From positions 1 through 64,000 of the forward strand of contig NZ_JAOOPY010000002.1 of NCBI RefSeq assembly GCF_025486315.1: a stretch of 64,000 bases of DNA, in the 5' to 3' direction. Under the pieces are notes generated by a model. The model did no database searches. It had not been told where the DNA came from and worked only from the letters and a program-made list of their open reading frames with translations. This document shows, in pieces, positions 49,936 to 58,132 of the stretch. Source of the DNA: Variovorax sp. N23. GTDB lineage: Bacteria; Pseudomonadota; Gammaproteobacteria; Burkholderiales; Burkholderiaceae_C. Both the position numbers and the translations under genes were made by a program. Positions within the stretch are counted from its first letter, which is position 1. The number at the start of each line of letters is the position of its first letter.

Positions 49936-50667
49936 TCATCGGATCGGCGTGGCGGTCGCGCCACCGGAGGCCGGCAGCGGTTCCATCGGCGGCAGCGGCA
50001 CACGCGAGCCGCTCGATGCCGGCGTGGCGGCGGGTGCCGCGGTACCGCCCTGGCGCGTCTGGCCGGCGAGTTCGGCTTCGCTCACCACCTCGACCACGCG
50101 CACCACCTTCTGAACGCCCGAGACGCCGCGGGTGATGTCGGTGGCGCGGTCGACCTCGCGCTTCGTCGCCAGGCCCATCAGGTAGACCACGCCGTTCTCG
50201 GTGATCACCTTGAACGAGGTCGCGAAGACATCTTTGGCATCGAGCAGCGAGGCCTTGACCTTGCCGGTGATGAAGGTGTCGTTGGAGCGCACCTGGAACG
50301 ACCGCGCCTCGCCCACCTGCACCTCGTTGACGATCGAGCGCACGTTGTCGATGCCCTGCACGGCCGCCTCGACCCGGCGGCGGTCGGCCTCGTTGCCCAC
50401 GGTGCCGGTCAGCAGCATCTGGCGGTTGAAGCTGGTGACGCTCACGTACATCTGGTCGTTGGCGATCTCGCGGATGCGCGAAGCGCCGCGCAGTTCGATC
50501 GCCTGGTCGTCGACCTGTGCACCCGAGCTGCGGCGGTCGGTGGCCATCAGGCCGGCGCCGACCGCGGCACCGCCCACCACCAGCGGCACGCAGGCCGAGA
50601 GTGCCGTGGCCAGCGCGGCCGCGGCGGTAAGGGTCAGCACGAGGCGTGGGATCGATGAGGTCGTCAT
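49936..50667 (-). CDS. dolP: BON-domain outer-membrane lipoprotein (DolP/YraP-like)
   Basis: 243 residues from the ATG at 50667. The lipobox LSAC ends the signal. Two BON domains follow (about residues 65-135 and 145-205), with VTSFNRQMLLTGTVGNEADR and VITENGVVYLMGLATKREVD. A Pro/Ala-rich tail closes the protein. DolP helps maintain outer-membrane integrity in E. coli. The start overlaps the diaA stop (ATGA), matching the yraN-diaA-dolP order. Confidence 0.9.
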   Translation of the reverse strand: MTTSSIPRLVLTLTAAAALATALSACVPLVVGGAAVGAGLMATDRRSSGAQVDDQAIELRGASRIREIANDQMYVSVTSFNRQMLLTGTVGNEADRRRVEAAVQGIDNVRSIVNEVQVGEARSFQVRSNDTFITGKVKASLLDAKDVFATSFKVITENGVVYLMGLATKREVDRATDITRGVSGVQKVVRVVEVVSEAELAGQTRQGGTAAPAATPASSGSRVPLPPMEPLPASGGATATPIR

Positions 50668-51263
50668 GTGGATGCTTCCTGTTCTCCGAGTAACTGGGCG
50701 TCCACACCGTCGCACAGGCAGTGCAGCGCGAGCAGGTGGACTTCGTGGATGCGCAACGCACGTTCGTGCGGCACGGAAACCTGGACATCGGTCTCGCGCA
50801 ACGCGCGTCCGATCGCACCGCCGTGGGCGCCCAGCAGGGCCACCACCGTCATGTCGCGCGCATGGGCGGCTTCGACGGCCGCGAGCACCGCGGCCGACTG
50901 GCCGCTGGCGCTCAGCGCGAGCAGCACGTCGCCGGTCTGGCCGAGTGCGCGCACCTGGCGCGCGAAGCGGTCGCCATCGCTGGCCTCGGCGGTGTCGGCG
51001 GCCGGGTCGGTCGCATCGCCGGGCAGGGCGATGGCGGCCAGCTCGGGCCGGTCACGCTCGAAGCGGCCGACGAACTGCGCCGCGAACTGGGCCGCCAGCA
51101 GGCCGGACACGCCGGCACCGCAGGCCAGGATCTTGCCGCCGCTGGTCACGCAGGCCAGCAGCGCCTGCATGGCCTGTCCGATGGGTTTGCTGAGCACCGG
51201 GCCTGCTTGGTATTTGAGGTCGGCGCTGTCGATGAAGTGCTGCTGGATCCGTTGCTCGAGCAT
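50664..51263 (-). CDS. diaA: SIS-domain protein, DiaA/GmhA type
   Basis: 199 residues from the ATG at 51263. KILACGAGVSGLLAAQFAAQ and LLALSASGQSAAVLAAVEAA are SIS sugar-phosphate binding motifs. The frame is open upstream to 51560, but that overlaps yraN. GmhA isomerises sedoheptulose 7-phosphate, whereas DiaA binds DnaA to time initiation; the yraN-dolP context favours DiaA. Confidence 0.85.
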   Translation of the reverse strand: MLEQRIQQHFIDSADLKYQAGPVLSKPIGQAMQALLACVTSGGKILACGAGVSGLLAAQFAAQFVGRFERDRPELAAIALPGDATDPAADTAEASDGDRFARQVRALGQTGDVLLALSASGQSAAVLAAVEAAHARDMTVVALLGAHGGAIGRALRETDVQVSVPHERALRIHEVHLLALHCLCDGVDAQLLGEQEAST

Positions 51264-51325
51264 GGGCGGCGATGATAACTGGGGGTCGTGAAACAAAAGG
51301 TGTGATGCGTGGAGCGTAGGGGCAC

Positions 51326-51730
51326 TCAACCAGTTCCCGCATCGAAGGCGGCGACCAGCCATTGAATGCCCTCGGGCTCGACCAGCACCACGTCGAAGCG
51401 GCAGGGTGGCGGAGTGCGCAGCGCCATCAGGTAGTGGCGCGCCGCGAACACGATGCGGCGCTGCTTCACCCCGGTGATGCTGCCGCCGGCCCCGCCGTGG
51501 CTGCGGCTGGTGCGCTGGCGCACCTCCACGAAGACCACCGTGCCGTCGCGCGGGTCGCACACGATCAGGTCGATCTCGCCGCCGCCGCGGCCGGGGGTTC
51601 GATAATTGCGCGCGACCAGGCGCAGTCCGGCCTTCTGCAGATGCGCCAGCGCGGCGTCTTCCGCCGCGTCGCCGCGCTGCTTGGTCGTCGTGCTCCCTGT
51701 CGTCTTGTCGTTGTTCTGGAGAAGTCCCAT
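51326..51730 (-). CDS. yraN: YraN family endonuclease-fold protein (UPF0102)
   Basis: 134 residues. RGDAAEDAALAHLQKAGLRL, GGGEIDLIVCDP and VVFVEVRQRTSRSHGGA carry the Asp/Glu/Gln-x-Lys-like residues of a PD-(D/E)XK restriction fold, with Arg-Gln-Arg where many relatives have Lys. The role is unknown. Its ATG (51730-51728) shares a base with the divergent rsmI start. Confidence 0.92.
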   Translation of the reverse strand: MGLLQNNDKTTGSTTTKQRGDAAEDAALAHLQKAGLRLVARNYRTPGRGGGEIDLIVCDPRDGTVVFVEVRQRTSRSHGGAGGSITGVKQRRIVFAARHYLMALRTPPPCRFDVVLVEPEGIQWLVAAFDAGTG

Positions 51731-52662
51731 TGAATGCTCTCGCCCCCGCCTCTTTCGGCGCCGCCCTGTCGGCCGCGCGCGATGCCGCGGGTGCCCAGCA
51801 TTATCCGCAGGGCACGCTCTACGTCGTCGCCACGCCGATCGGCAACCTGGCCGACATCACGCTGCGCGCGCTGCACGTGCTCGAGATCGTCGACGTCGTC
51901 GCCTGCGAGGACACGCGCCACACGCAGGGCATGCTGCGCGCCTACGGCATCGACCGGCCCGGCGCGCAGCTGCTCGCCGTGCACCAGCACAACGAAGCCG
52001 AAGCCGCGCAGGCCGTGGTCGCGCGCCTCGCGCAGGGCGAGCGCATCGCCTATGTCAGCGACGCTGGCACGCCGGGCGTGAGCGACCCCGGCGCGCGGCT
52101 GGCCGCCGCGGTACGTGCCGCCGGCCACCGGGTGCTGCCGCTGCCCGGCGCCAGCAGCGTCATCACGCTGATCGCCGCGGCCGGCCTGGTGGCCGAGGGT
52201 GGCGACGAGCGCAGCGCCTTCGTCTTCGCTGGCTTCCTGCCCAGCAAGGCCGGCGAGCGCGATGCGGCGGTGCAGGCGCTCGCGCGCGAGCCGCGCAGCG
52301 TCGTGCTGCTGGAGGCGCCGCATCGCATCGAGGCGCTGGCCCGCGCGCTGTCCGTGCTGGGCGAGCGGCGCGTCACCATCGGCCGCGAACTCACCAAGCA
52401 GTTCGAGGAGATCGCCACCGTCGCGGCCAGCGCCTTGCCCGACTGGTTCTCCGCCGGGCGCGACCGCACGCGCGGCGAATTCGCGCTGGTGCTGCACCCG
52501 GTGGCGGTGGTCGCCGACGATGGCGCCGAGGCCGAGCGCGTGCTGCGCCTGCTGCTGGCCGAACTGCCGCTCAAGAGCGCGGTCAAGTTGGCCGCCGACA
52601 TCACCGGCGCGCCGAAGAACGCGCTGTACGACACGGCGCTGCGCCTGCGCGACGGCGGCTGA
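51730..52662 (+). CDS. rsmI: 16S rRNA (cytidine1402-2'-O)-methyltransferase
   Basis: 310 residues from a TTG at 51730, supported by GGAG 8 bases upstream; no in-frame ATG lies near. TLYVVATPIGNLADITLRAL, ACEDTRHTQGML, YVSDAGTPGVSDPG and LPGASSVITL define the family. RsmI methylates C1402 in the 30S decoding centre. The first 27 residues are an extension before the conserved core. Confidence 0.94.
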   Translation: MNALAPASFGAALSAARDAAGAQHYPQGTLYVVATPIGNLADITLRALHVLEIVDVVACEDTRHTQGMLRAYGIDRPGAQLLAVHQHNEAEAAQAVVARLAQGERIAYVSDAGTPGVSDPGARLAAAVRAAGHRVLPLPGASSVITLIAAAGLVAEGGDERSAFVFAGFLPSKAGERDAAVQALAREPRSVVLLEAPHRIEALARALSVLGERRVTIGRELTKQFEEIATVAASALPDWFSAGRDRTRGEFALVLHPVAVVADDGAEAERVLRLLLAELPLKSAVKLAADITGAPKNALYDTALRLRDGG

Positions 52663-52690
52663 GCGCTTCGGCGGTGTCGCGCGACCCATG

Positions 52691-52728
52691 AAAAAGGCCG
52701 GAAGCTCTTGCAAGCTTCCGGCCTTTTT
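52691..52728. terminator. Strong bidirectional terminator
   Basis: A perfect 16-bp stem (52691-52706 with 52713-52728) with A- and T-runs separates rsmI from the tRNA gene on the other strand. Confidence 0.93.
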
Positions 52729-52733
52729 GTGTG

Positions 52734-52808
52734 TGGTCCCGCCGCCAGGAATCGAACCTGGATCTCAGCCTTCGGAGGGCCGAATTCTATCCGTTGAAAT
52801 ACAGCGAG
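52734..52808 (-). tRNA. tRNA-Arg, anticodon CCG
   Basis: The reverse strand folds into a 75-base cloverleaf that ends in an encoded CCA. The acceptor stem (CTCGCTG with CGGCGGG) has seven pairs, two of them G-U. The D-stem is weak (TTTC/GAAT, one T-T mismatch). The anticodon stem CGGCC/GGCTG encloses CTCCGAA with anticodon CCG, reading CGG. The T-arm CCAGG-TTCGATT-CCTGG is perfect. Confidence 0.88.
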
Positions 52809-52850
52809 AAAGGCTCGCGGCACATACCGCGAGCCGCTGATTATCGCCCA

Positions 52851-53516
52851 TCAGGCGGCCAGTGGGCAGGGCGCGGTCTGAACGTCGGCTGCGGAGGGCA
52901 GTCGGCCGAAGCCGAGGCCGGCCACGTACACGCTGAAGGCACGCCGGCCGGTCTGTACGAGCTCGAAGGCGTCGGGGTCGAGCAGCCAGTTCTGGATCAG
53001 GCCGCTCACCAGGGCGTGCAGGCCTTGGGCGGCCACGGCCGCGGGCACCGCGAGGCGGACGTGCTGGCGGCGCGCGGCCAGGCGCAGGGCGCGCTCGAAG
53101 TCGGCCACGCAGGCCTTGCGCGCGTCGAGGTGGCGCTGCTGCACCGACTGCATCTCCCGCGTGTACTCGACCTTGTGCGTCGCCACTTCGAAGACGCGGC
53201 GCACCTGCAGGTCGGTCGTCATCAGCTTGAGGGCCGCCACCAGCACCCGTTCGACCTCGCGCAGCGGGTCGGCCTCGCTCTGGCCGGTGGCCTGCGCGGC
53301 GGCCTCGAGGGGCAGGGTGACGCGTTCCATCATCGCGTTGAAGAGGTCGGCCTTGTCCTTGAAGTGCCAATAGATGGCGCCCCGCGTCGCACCCGCCTGC
53401 TGGGCGATCTGCTGCAGCGAGGTCTGGGAAACGCCCTGCGCCTGGAACAGCAACTCGGCCGCGTCGAGCAGCCGGTGGCGTGTGGCGAGAGCCTCTTCCT
53501 TCGTATGGCGGGCCAA
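52851..53516 (-). CDS. TetR family repressor, AcrR/TtgR type
   Basis: 221 residues from a TTG at 53516, supported by AGGAG 5 bases upstream and by the family start ARHTKEEALATRHRLLDAAE. An ATG-free extension to 53564 would run into the operator. The helix-turn-helix is QGVSQTSLQQIAQQAGATRG, then IYWHFKDKADLFNAM. It diverges from the RND genes and probably represses both itself and them until a toxic ligand binds. Confidence 0.93.
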   Translation of the reverse strand: MARHTKEEALATRHRLLDAAELLFQAQGVSQTSLQQIAQQAGATRGAIYWHFKDKADLFNAMMERVTLPLEAAAQATGQSEADPLREVERVLVAALKLMTTDLQVRRVFEVATHKVEYTREMQSVQQRHLDARKACVADFERALRLAARRQHVRLAVPAAVAAQGLHALVSGLIQNWLLDPDAFELVQTGRRAFSVYVAGLGFGRLPSAADVQTAPCPLAA

Positions 53517-53557
53517 TGTGTCTCCTGAAAGAATGCTCGGATAGCGAGTCGATGAAC

Positions 53558-53579
53558 TATACATGCACGAATGTATGTA
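53558..53579. promoter_or_regulatory. AcrR-like operator
   Basis: TATACATGCACGAATGTATGTA lies between the repressor and the RND operon (its left half TATACAT and right half ATGTATGTA form an imperfect palindrome). The last 11 bases, GAATGTATGTA, match the E. coli acrAB operator as I remember it. It is the likely binding site of the repressor. Confidence 0.75.
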
Positions 53580-53674
53580 AACTAGCCGGCTTCCGATGAC
53601 CCATCCGGCCGCCTGGCCTTGACGGCGATCAAGCCTTCGGGCGTTGCCCCCTTTTTTGAATCAAAAGGAATCAC

Positions 53675-54958
53675 ATGCCGCAATCGCATGTCTCTTCACG
53701 TCGTTCGTTGTCTTCGTGGCGCCTGGTGGCCGCCGGTACGGTGGTCATGGCCGTGCTCGCGCTGACGGCGTGCGGCAAGGGCAAGGAGCCTGCGGCCGCG
53801 GGTGGCGCACCGGGCGGTGCGGCACCGCCGCCGCCCGAGGTGGGGGTGGTGGTCGCCACGCCGACGGACGTCGGCCTGGTCACCGAACTGCCGGGCCGGC
53901 TCGAAGCCTCGCGCGTGGCAGAAGTCCGCGCCCGAGCCGCGGGCATCCTGCAGGAGCGGCTGTTCCGCGAAGGCAGCGACGTGAAGGCGGGCCAGCCGTT
54001 GTTCCGCATCGACTCGGCACCCTACGCCGCGGCCGCCCGCAGCGCGCAGGCCAGCCTGGCGCGCGCCGAAGCGAATGCCGTGCAGGCCAAGGCCCTGGCC
54101 GACCGCTACAAGCCGCTGGTCGAGGCCAACGCCGTGAGCAAGCAGGAGTATGCGAACGCGGTGGCGTCGCAGAAGGCCGCGGAAGCCGACGTGGGCGTGG
54201 CCCGTGCGGCGGTGACCACCGCCAACATCAACCTGGGCTACGCCGCGGTGACCGCGCCCATCTCGGGCCGCATCGGCCGCGCGCTGGTCACCGAAGGCGC
54301 GCTGGTGGGGCAGGGCGACGCCACCGCGCTCGCCGTGATCCAGCAGATCAATCCGCTGTACGTGAACTTCACCCAGTCGGCCAACGACGTGCTGAAGCTG
54401 CGCCGCGCGATGGCCGATGGCCAGTTCAAGCGCGCCGACGGTGCCGATGCCGCCAGCGTGCGCGTGGTGCTCGAGGGCGGCGGCGAGTACCCGACGCCGG
54501 GCAAGTTGCTGTTCTCCGACCTCACGGTCGATGCGACCACCGGGCAGGTCACGCTGCGTGCCGAGCTGCCCAACCCCAAGGGCGAACTGCTGCCCGGCCT
54601 GTACGTGCGCGTGCGCATCGAGCAGGCCCAGGTGAGCAACGCCATCACGCTGCCGCAGCAGGCCGTGACGCGCACGCAGCAGGGCGACACGGTCACCGTG
54701 GTCGGCGCCGACGGCAAGCTGAGCAAGCGCACCGTGAAGGTCGGCGCGGCCAAGAACAACCAGTGGGTGGTGATGGAGGGCCTCAAGGCCGGCGAGCAGG
54801 TGATGGTCGACGGCTTCCAGAAGCTGCAGATGATGCCGCCCGGCACCCCCGTCAAGGCTGTGCCGTGGACCCCGCCCAAGCCCGCCGCGGCCGCGGCTGC
54901 GCCGGCTGCATCCGGCGCTTCGGCGGCGGCCGCACCGGCCTCGGCCGCCAAGCAGTAA
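53675..54958 (+). CDS. acrA: RND efflux periplasmic adaptor (AcrA/MexA family)
   Basis: 427 residues with AAAAGGA before the ATG. A lipoprotein signal ending LTAC anchors it in the inner membrane. VVVATPTDVGLVTELPGRLE opens the beta-barrel, then a coiled-coil hairpin and the lipoyl motif SRVAEVRARAAGILQERLF with GYAAVTAPISGRIGRALV. The C-terminus is Ala/Pro-rich. It bridges the pump and the outer-membrane channel. Confidence 0.95.
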   Translation: MPQSHVSSRRSLSSWRLVAAGTVVMAVLALTACGKGKEPAAAGGAPGGAAPPPPEVGVVVATPTDVGLVTELPGRLEASRVAEVRARAAGILQERLFREGSDVKAGQPLFRIDSAPYAAAARSAQASLARAEANAVQAKALADRYKPLVEANAVSKQEYANAVASQKAAEADVGVARAAVTTANINLGYAAVTAPISGRIGRALVTEGALVGQGDATALAVIQQINPLYVNFTQSANDVLKLRRAMADGQFKRADGADAASVRVVLEGGGEYPTPGKLLFSDLTVDATTGQVTLRAELPNPKGELLPGLYVRVRIEQAQVSNAITLPQQAVTRTQQGDTVTVVGADGKLSKRTVKVGAAKNNQWVVMEGLKAGEQVMVDGFQKLQMMPPGTPVKAVPWTPPKPAAAAAAPAASGASAAAAPASAAKQ

Positions 54959-54973
54959 GAGGAGCCCGCCCGC

Positions 54974-57900
54974 ATGGCTAAATTCTTCATCGATCGCCCC
55001 ATCTTCGCGTGGGTGATCGCGCTGTTCGTCATCGTGATGGGCGCCGTGGCGATCACGCAGCTGCCGATCTCGCAGTACCCGCCGGTCGCACCACCGGCCA
55101 TCGTCATCAACGTCACCTACCCCGGTGCGTCGGCCCAGACGCTCGAGGACAGCGTGCTGTCCGTGATCGAGCGCGAGATGAACGGCTCGCCCGGCCTCAT
55201 CTACATGGAATCGGTCGCGCAGGCCGACGGCACCGGCACGATCACCGTGACCTTCGAGACCGGCACCAATGCCGACCTCGCGCAGGTCGACGTGCAGAAC
55301 CGGCTGTCGCGCGCGACGCCGCGCCTGCCGTCCAGCGTCACGCAGCAGGGTGTGCGCGTCGACAAGTCGCGCAACAACTTCCTGCTGTTCACGATCCTCT
55401 CGTCGGACGATCCCTCGATCGACCCGATTGCGCTGGGCGACTACGCCTCGCGCAACGTGCTGCCCGAACTGCAGCGCGTGGCCGGCATCGGCCAGGCACA
55501 GCTCTTCGGCACCGAGCGCGCCATGCGCGTGTGGATCGACCCGGCCAAGCTGCAGGGCTTCAACCTGTCGAGCGCCGACGTCAATTCAGCCATCACGGCG
55601 CAGAACGCACAGGTGTCGTCGGGCACGATCGGCGACCTGCCGAACATCACCGGCCAGGCGATCGCCGCCACCGTGGTGGTGCGGGGCCAGCTCAGCACGG
55701 TCGAGCAGTTCGGCAACATCGTGCTGCGCGCCAACACCGACGGTTCGTCGGTGCGCCTGAAGGACGTCGCGCGCATCGAGCTCGGCGGCCAGGCCTATTC
55801 GACCTCGGCACGCCTGAACGGCCAGCCGGCCGTCGGTATCGGCGTCCAGCTCGCGCCCAGCGGCAACGCACTGCAGTCCGCCAAGGCGATCCGCACCAAG
55901 ATGGAAGAGCTGTCCAAGTTCTTCCCCAAGGGCGTGAAGTGGAGCATTCCCTACGACAGCTCGCGTTTCGTGAGCATCTCCATCAGCGAGGTGGTCAAGA
56001 CGCTGTTCGAAGCCGTCGCGCTGGTGTTCGTCGTGATGTTCCTGTTCCTGCAGAACTGGCGCTACACCGTCATCCCGACCATCGTGGTGCCGATCGCCCT
56101 GCTGGGTACCTTCGCCGTGCTGGCGGCACTGGGCTTCTCGATCAACGTGCTCACCATGTTCGGCATGGTGCTGGTGATCGGCATCGTGGTGGACGACGCC
56201 ATCGTGGTGGTCGAGAACGTCGAGCGCATCATGACGGAGGAGGGCCTCGGCCCGCTCGAGGCCACGCGCAAAGCGATGCAGCAGATCTCGGGCGCCATCA
56301 TCGGCGTGACCGTGGTGCTGATCTCGGTGTTCGTGCCGCTGGCCTTCTTCGCCGGCTCGACCGGCAATATCTACCGCCAGTTCTCGGCGGTGATGGTGGC
56401 GTCCATCGCCTTCTCGGCCTTCATGGCCCTGTCGCTCACGCCCGCGCTGTGCGCCACGCTGCTCAAGCCGATCGATCAGGGCAGCCATCACGAGAAGAAG
56501 GGCTTCTTCGGCTGGTTCAACCGCAGCTTCTCGCGCACGGCCAAGGGCTACGAGAGCGTGGTCGCCCGGCTGCTCAAGCGCGCGGCGCGTTACCTGCTCA
56601 TCTACGTCGCGATCATCGGTGCGGTGGTGGTGCTGTTCCGCGGCCTGCCGACCTCCTTCCTGCCGCAGGAAGACCAGGGCAACATCATCGTGAACGTGCA
56701 GCTGCCGCCAGGTGCCACGCAGGAACGCACGCTGTCGGTGATGCAGCAGGTCGAAGGCTTCATGCTCAAGCAGCCCGAGGTGCAGAGCATGGTGGGCGTG
56801 TTGGGCTTCAGCTTCTCCGGCCAGGGCCAGAATGCCGGCCTGGCTTTCGTGACGCTCAAGGACTGGGACGAACGCAAGGGCGCCGGCCAGTCGGCCGACG
56901 GCCTGGCGGGCCGCGCCTTCGGTGCGCTGTCGGGCATTCGCGACGCGTTCATCTATCCGCTGAGCCCGCCGCCGATCCCTGAACTGGGCAACGCCAGCGG
57001 CTTCACCTTCCGGCTGCAGGACCGCAGCGGCGCCGGGCACGAGGCGCTCATCAACGCGCGCAACCAGCTGCTGGGCATGGCGAGCAAGAGCAAGCTGCTC
57101 ACGCAGGTCCGGCCGGATGGCCTGGAAGACGCGCCGCAGCTGCAGATCGACATCGACCGCGACAAGGCGAACGCGCTGGGCGTGACCTTCGACGCCATCA
57201 ACACGACCTTGTCGACGGCCCTCGGCTCGCGCTACATCAACGACTTCCCGAACCAGGGTCGTCTGCAACGCGTGGTGGTGCAGGCCGATGCGCCAGCGCG
57301 GATGCAGCCCGACGACCTGCTCAAGCTCAACGCGAGCAACACGAAGGGACAGCCGGTGCCGCTGTCGACCTTCGCCTCGACGCGCTGGGTCACCGGTGCG
57401 CAGCAGACGGTGCGCTACAACGGCTATCCGGCGGTACGCATCAGCGGCTCCGCGGCACCGGGCTCGAGCTCGGGCGACGCCATGGCCGAAATGGAGAAGC
57501 TGGCGGCGCAACTGCCGGCGGGCTTCGGCTTCGAGTGGACCGGCCAGTCGCGGGAGGAAAAGCTCGCGGGTTCCCAGGCCATGATCCTCTACGGCTTCGC
57601 CATCCTGGCGGTGTTCCTGTGCCTGGCGGCGCTGTACGAAAGCTGGTCGATCCCGCTGTCGGTGATCCTGGTCGTGCCGCTGGGCGTGCTCGGGGTGCTG
57701 CTGGCGACGATGCTGCGTTCGTACTCGAACGACGTGTATTTCCAGGTGGGCCTGATCACCATCATCGGCCTGTCGGCGAAGAACGCGATCCTGATCATCG
57801 AGTTCGCGAAGGACCTGCAGGCCCAGGGCAAGGGCCTGGTGCAGGCCGCGCTCGAAGCGGCACACCTGCGCTTCCGGCCGATCGTCATGACCTCGCTGGC

Positions 57901-58132
57901 CTTCGGCCTGGGCGTGGTGCCGCTCGTGACCGCGTCCGGTGCCGGCTCGGCGAGCCAGCGTGCCATCGGCACCGGCGTGCTGGGCGGCATGGTGACCGGC
58001 ACGGTTCTCGCCGTGTTCTTCGTGCCCGTGTTTTTCGTTGTCGTGCGCACCTTGTTCAAGGGCAGCAAGCGTCAGCTAGAGGCGGACCGGCGGCATGCCG
58101 CGGCCGCAGGAATCGAGCCTACCCATGACTAA
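54974..58132 (+). CDS. acrB: RND multidrug efflux permease (AcrB/MexB, HAE1 type)
   Basis: 1052 residues, the usual length. FFIDRPIFAWVIALFVIVMG opens it; twelve helices surround two large periplasmic loops. The proton-relay pair is the DD in VVDDAIVVVENVERIM near residue 406, and its lysine partner is expected in GLSAKNAILIIEFAKDL. It exports drugs and lipophilic compounds by proton antiport. It follows acrA by 15 bases. Confidence 0.97.
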   Translation: MAKFFIDRPIFAWVIALFVIVMGAVAITQLPISQYPPVAPPAIVINVTYPGASAQTLEDSVLSVIEREMNGSPGLIYMESVAQADGTGTITVTFETGTNADLAQVDVQNRLSRATPRLPSSVTQQGVRVDKSRNNFLLFTILSSDDPSIDPIALGDYASRNVLPELQRVAGIGQAQLFGTERAMRVWIDPAKLQGFNLSSADVNSAITAQNAQVSSGTIGDLPNITGQAIAATVVVRGQLSTVEQFGNIVLRANTDGSSVRLKDVARIELGGQAYSTSARLNGQPAVGIGVQLAPSGNALQSAKAIRTKMEELSKFFPKGVKWSIPYDSSRFVSISISEVVKTLFEAVALVFVVMFLFLQNWRYTVIPTIVVPIALLGTFAVLAALGFSINVLTMFGMVLVIGIVVDDAIVVVENVERIMTEEGLGPLEATRKAMQQISGAIIGVTVVLISVFVPLAFFAGSTGNIYRQFSAVMVASIAFSAFMALSLTPALCATLLKPIDQGSHHEKKGFFGWFNRSFSRTAKGYESVVARLLKRAARYLLIYVAIIGAVVVLFRGLPTSFLPQEDQGNIIVNVQLPPGATQERTLSVMQQVEGFMLKQPEVQSMVGVLGFSFSGQGQNAGLAFVTLKDWDERKGAGQSADGLAGRAFGALSGIRDAFIYPLSPPPIPELGNASGFTFRLQDRSGAGHEALINARNQLLGMASKSKLLTQVRPDGLEDAPQLQIDIDRDKANALGVTFDAINTTLSTALGSRYINDFPNQGRLQRVVVQADAPARMQPDDLLKLNASNTKGQPVPLSTFASTRWVTGAQQTVRYNGYPAVRISGSAAPGSSSGDAMAEMEKLAAQLPAGFGFEWTGQSREEKLAGSQAMILYGFAILAVFLCLAALYESWSIPLSVILVVPLGVLGVLLATMLRSYSNDVYFQVGLITIIGLSAKNAILIIEFAKDLQAQGKGLVQAALEAAHLRFRPIVMTSLAFGLGVVPLVTASGAGSASQRAIGTGVLGGMVTGTVLAVFFVPVFFVVVRTLFKGSKRQLEADRRHAAAAGIEPTHD

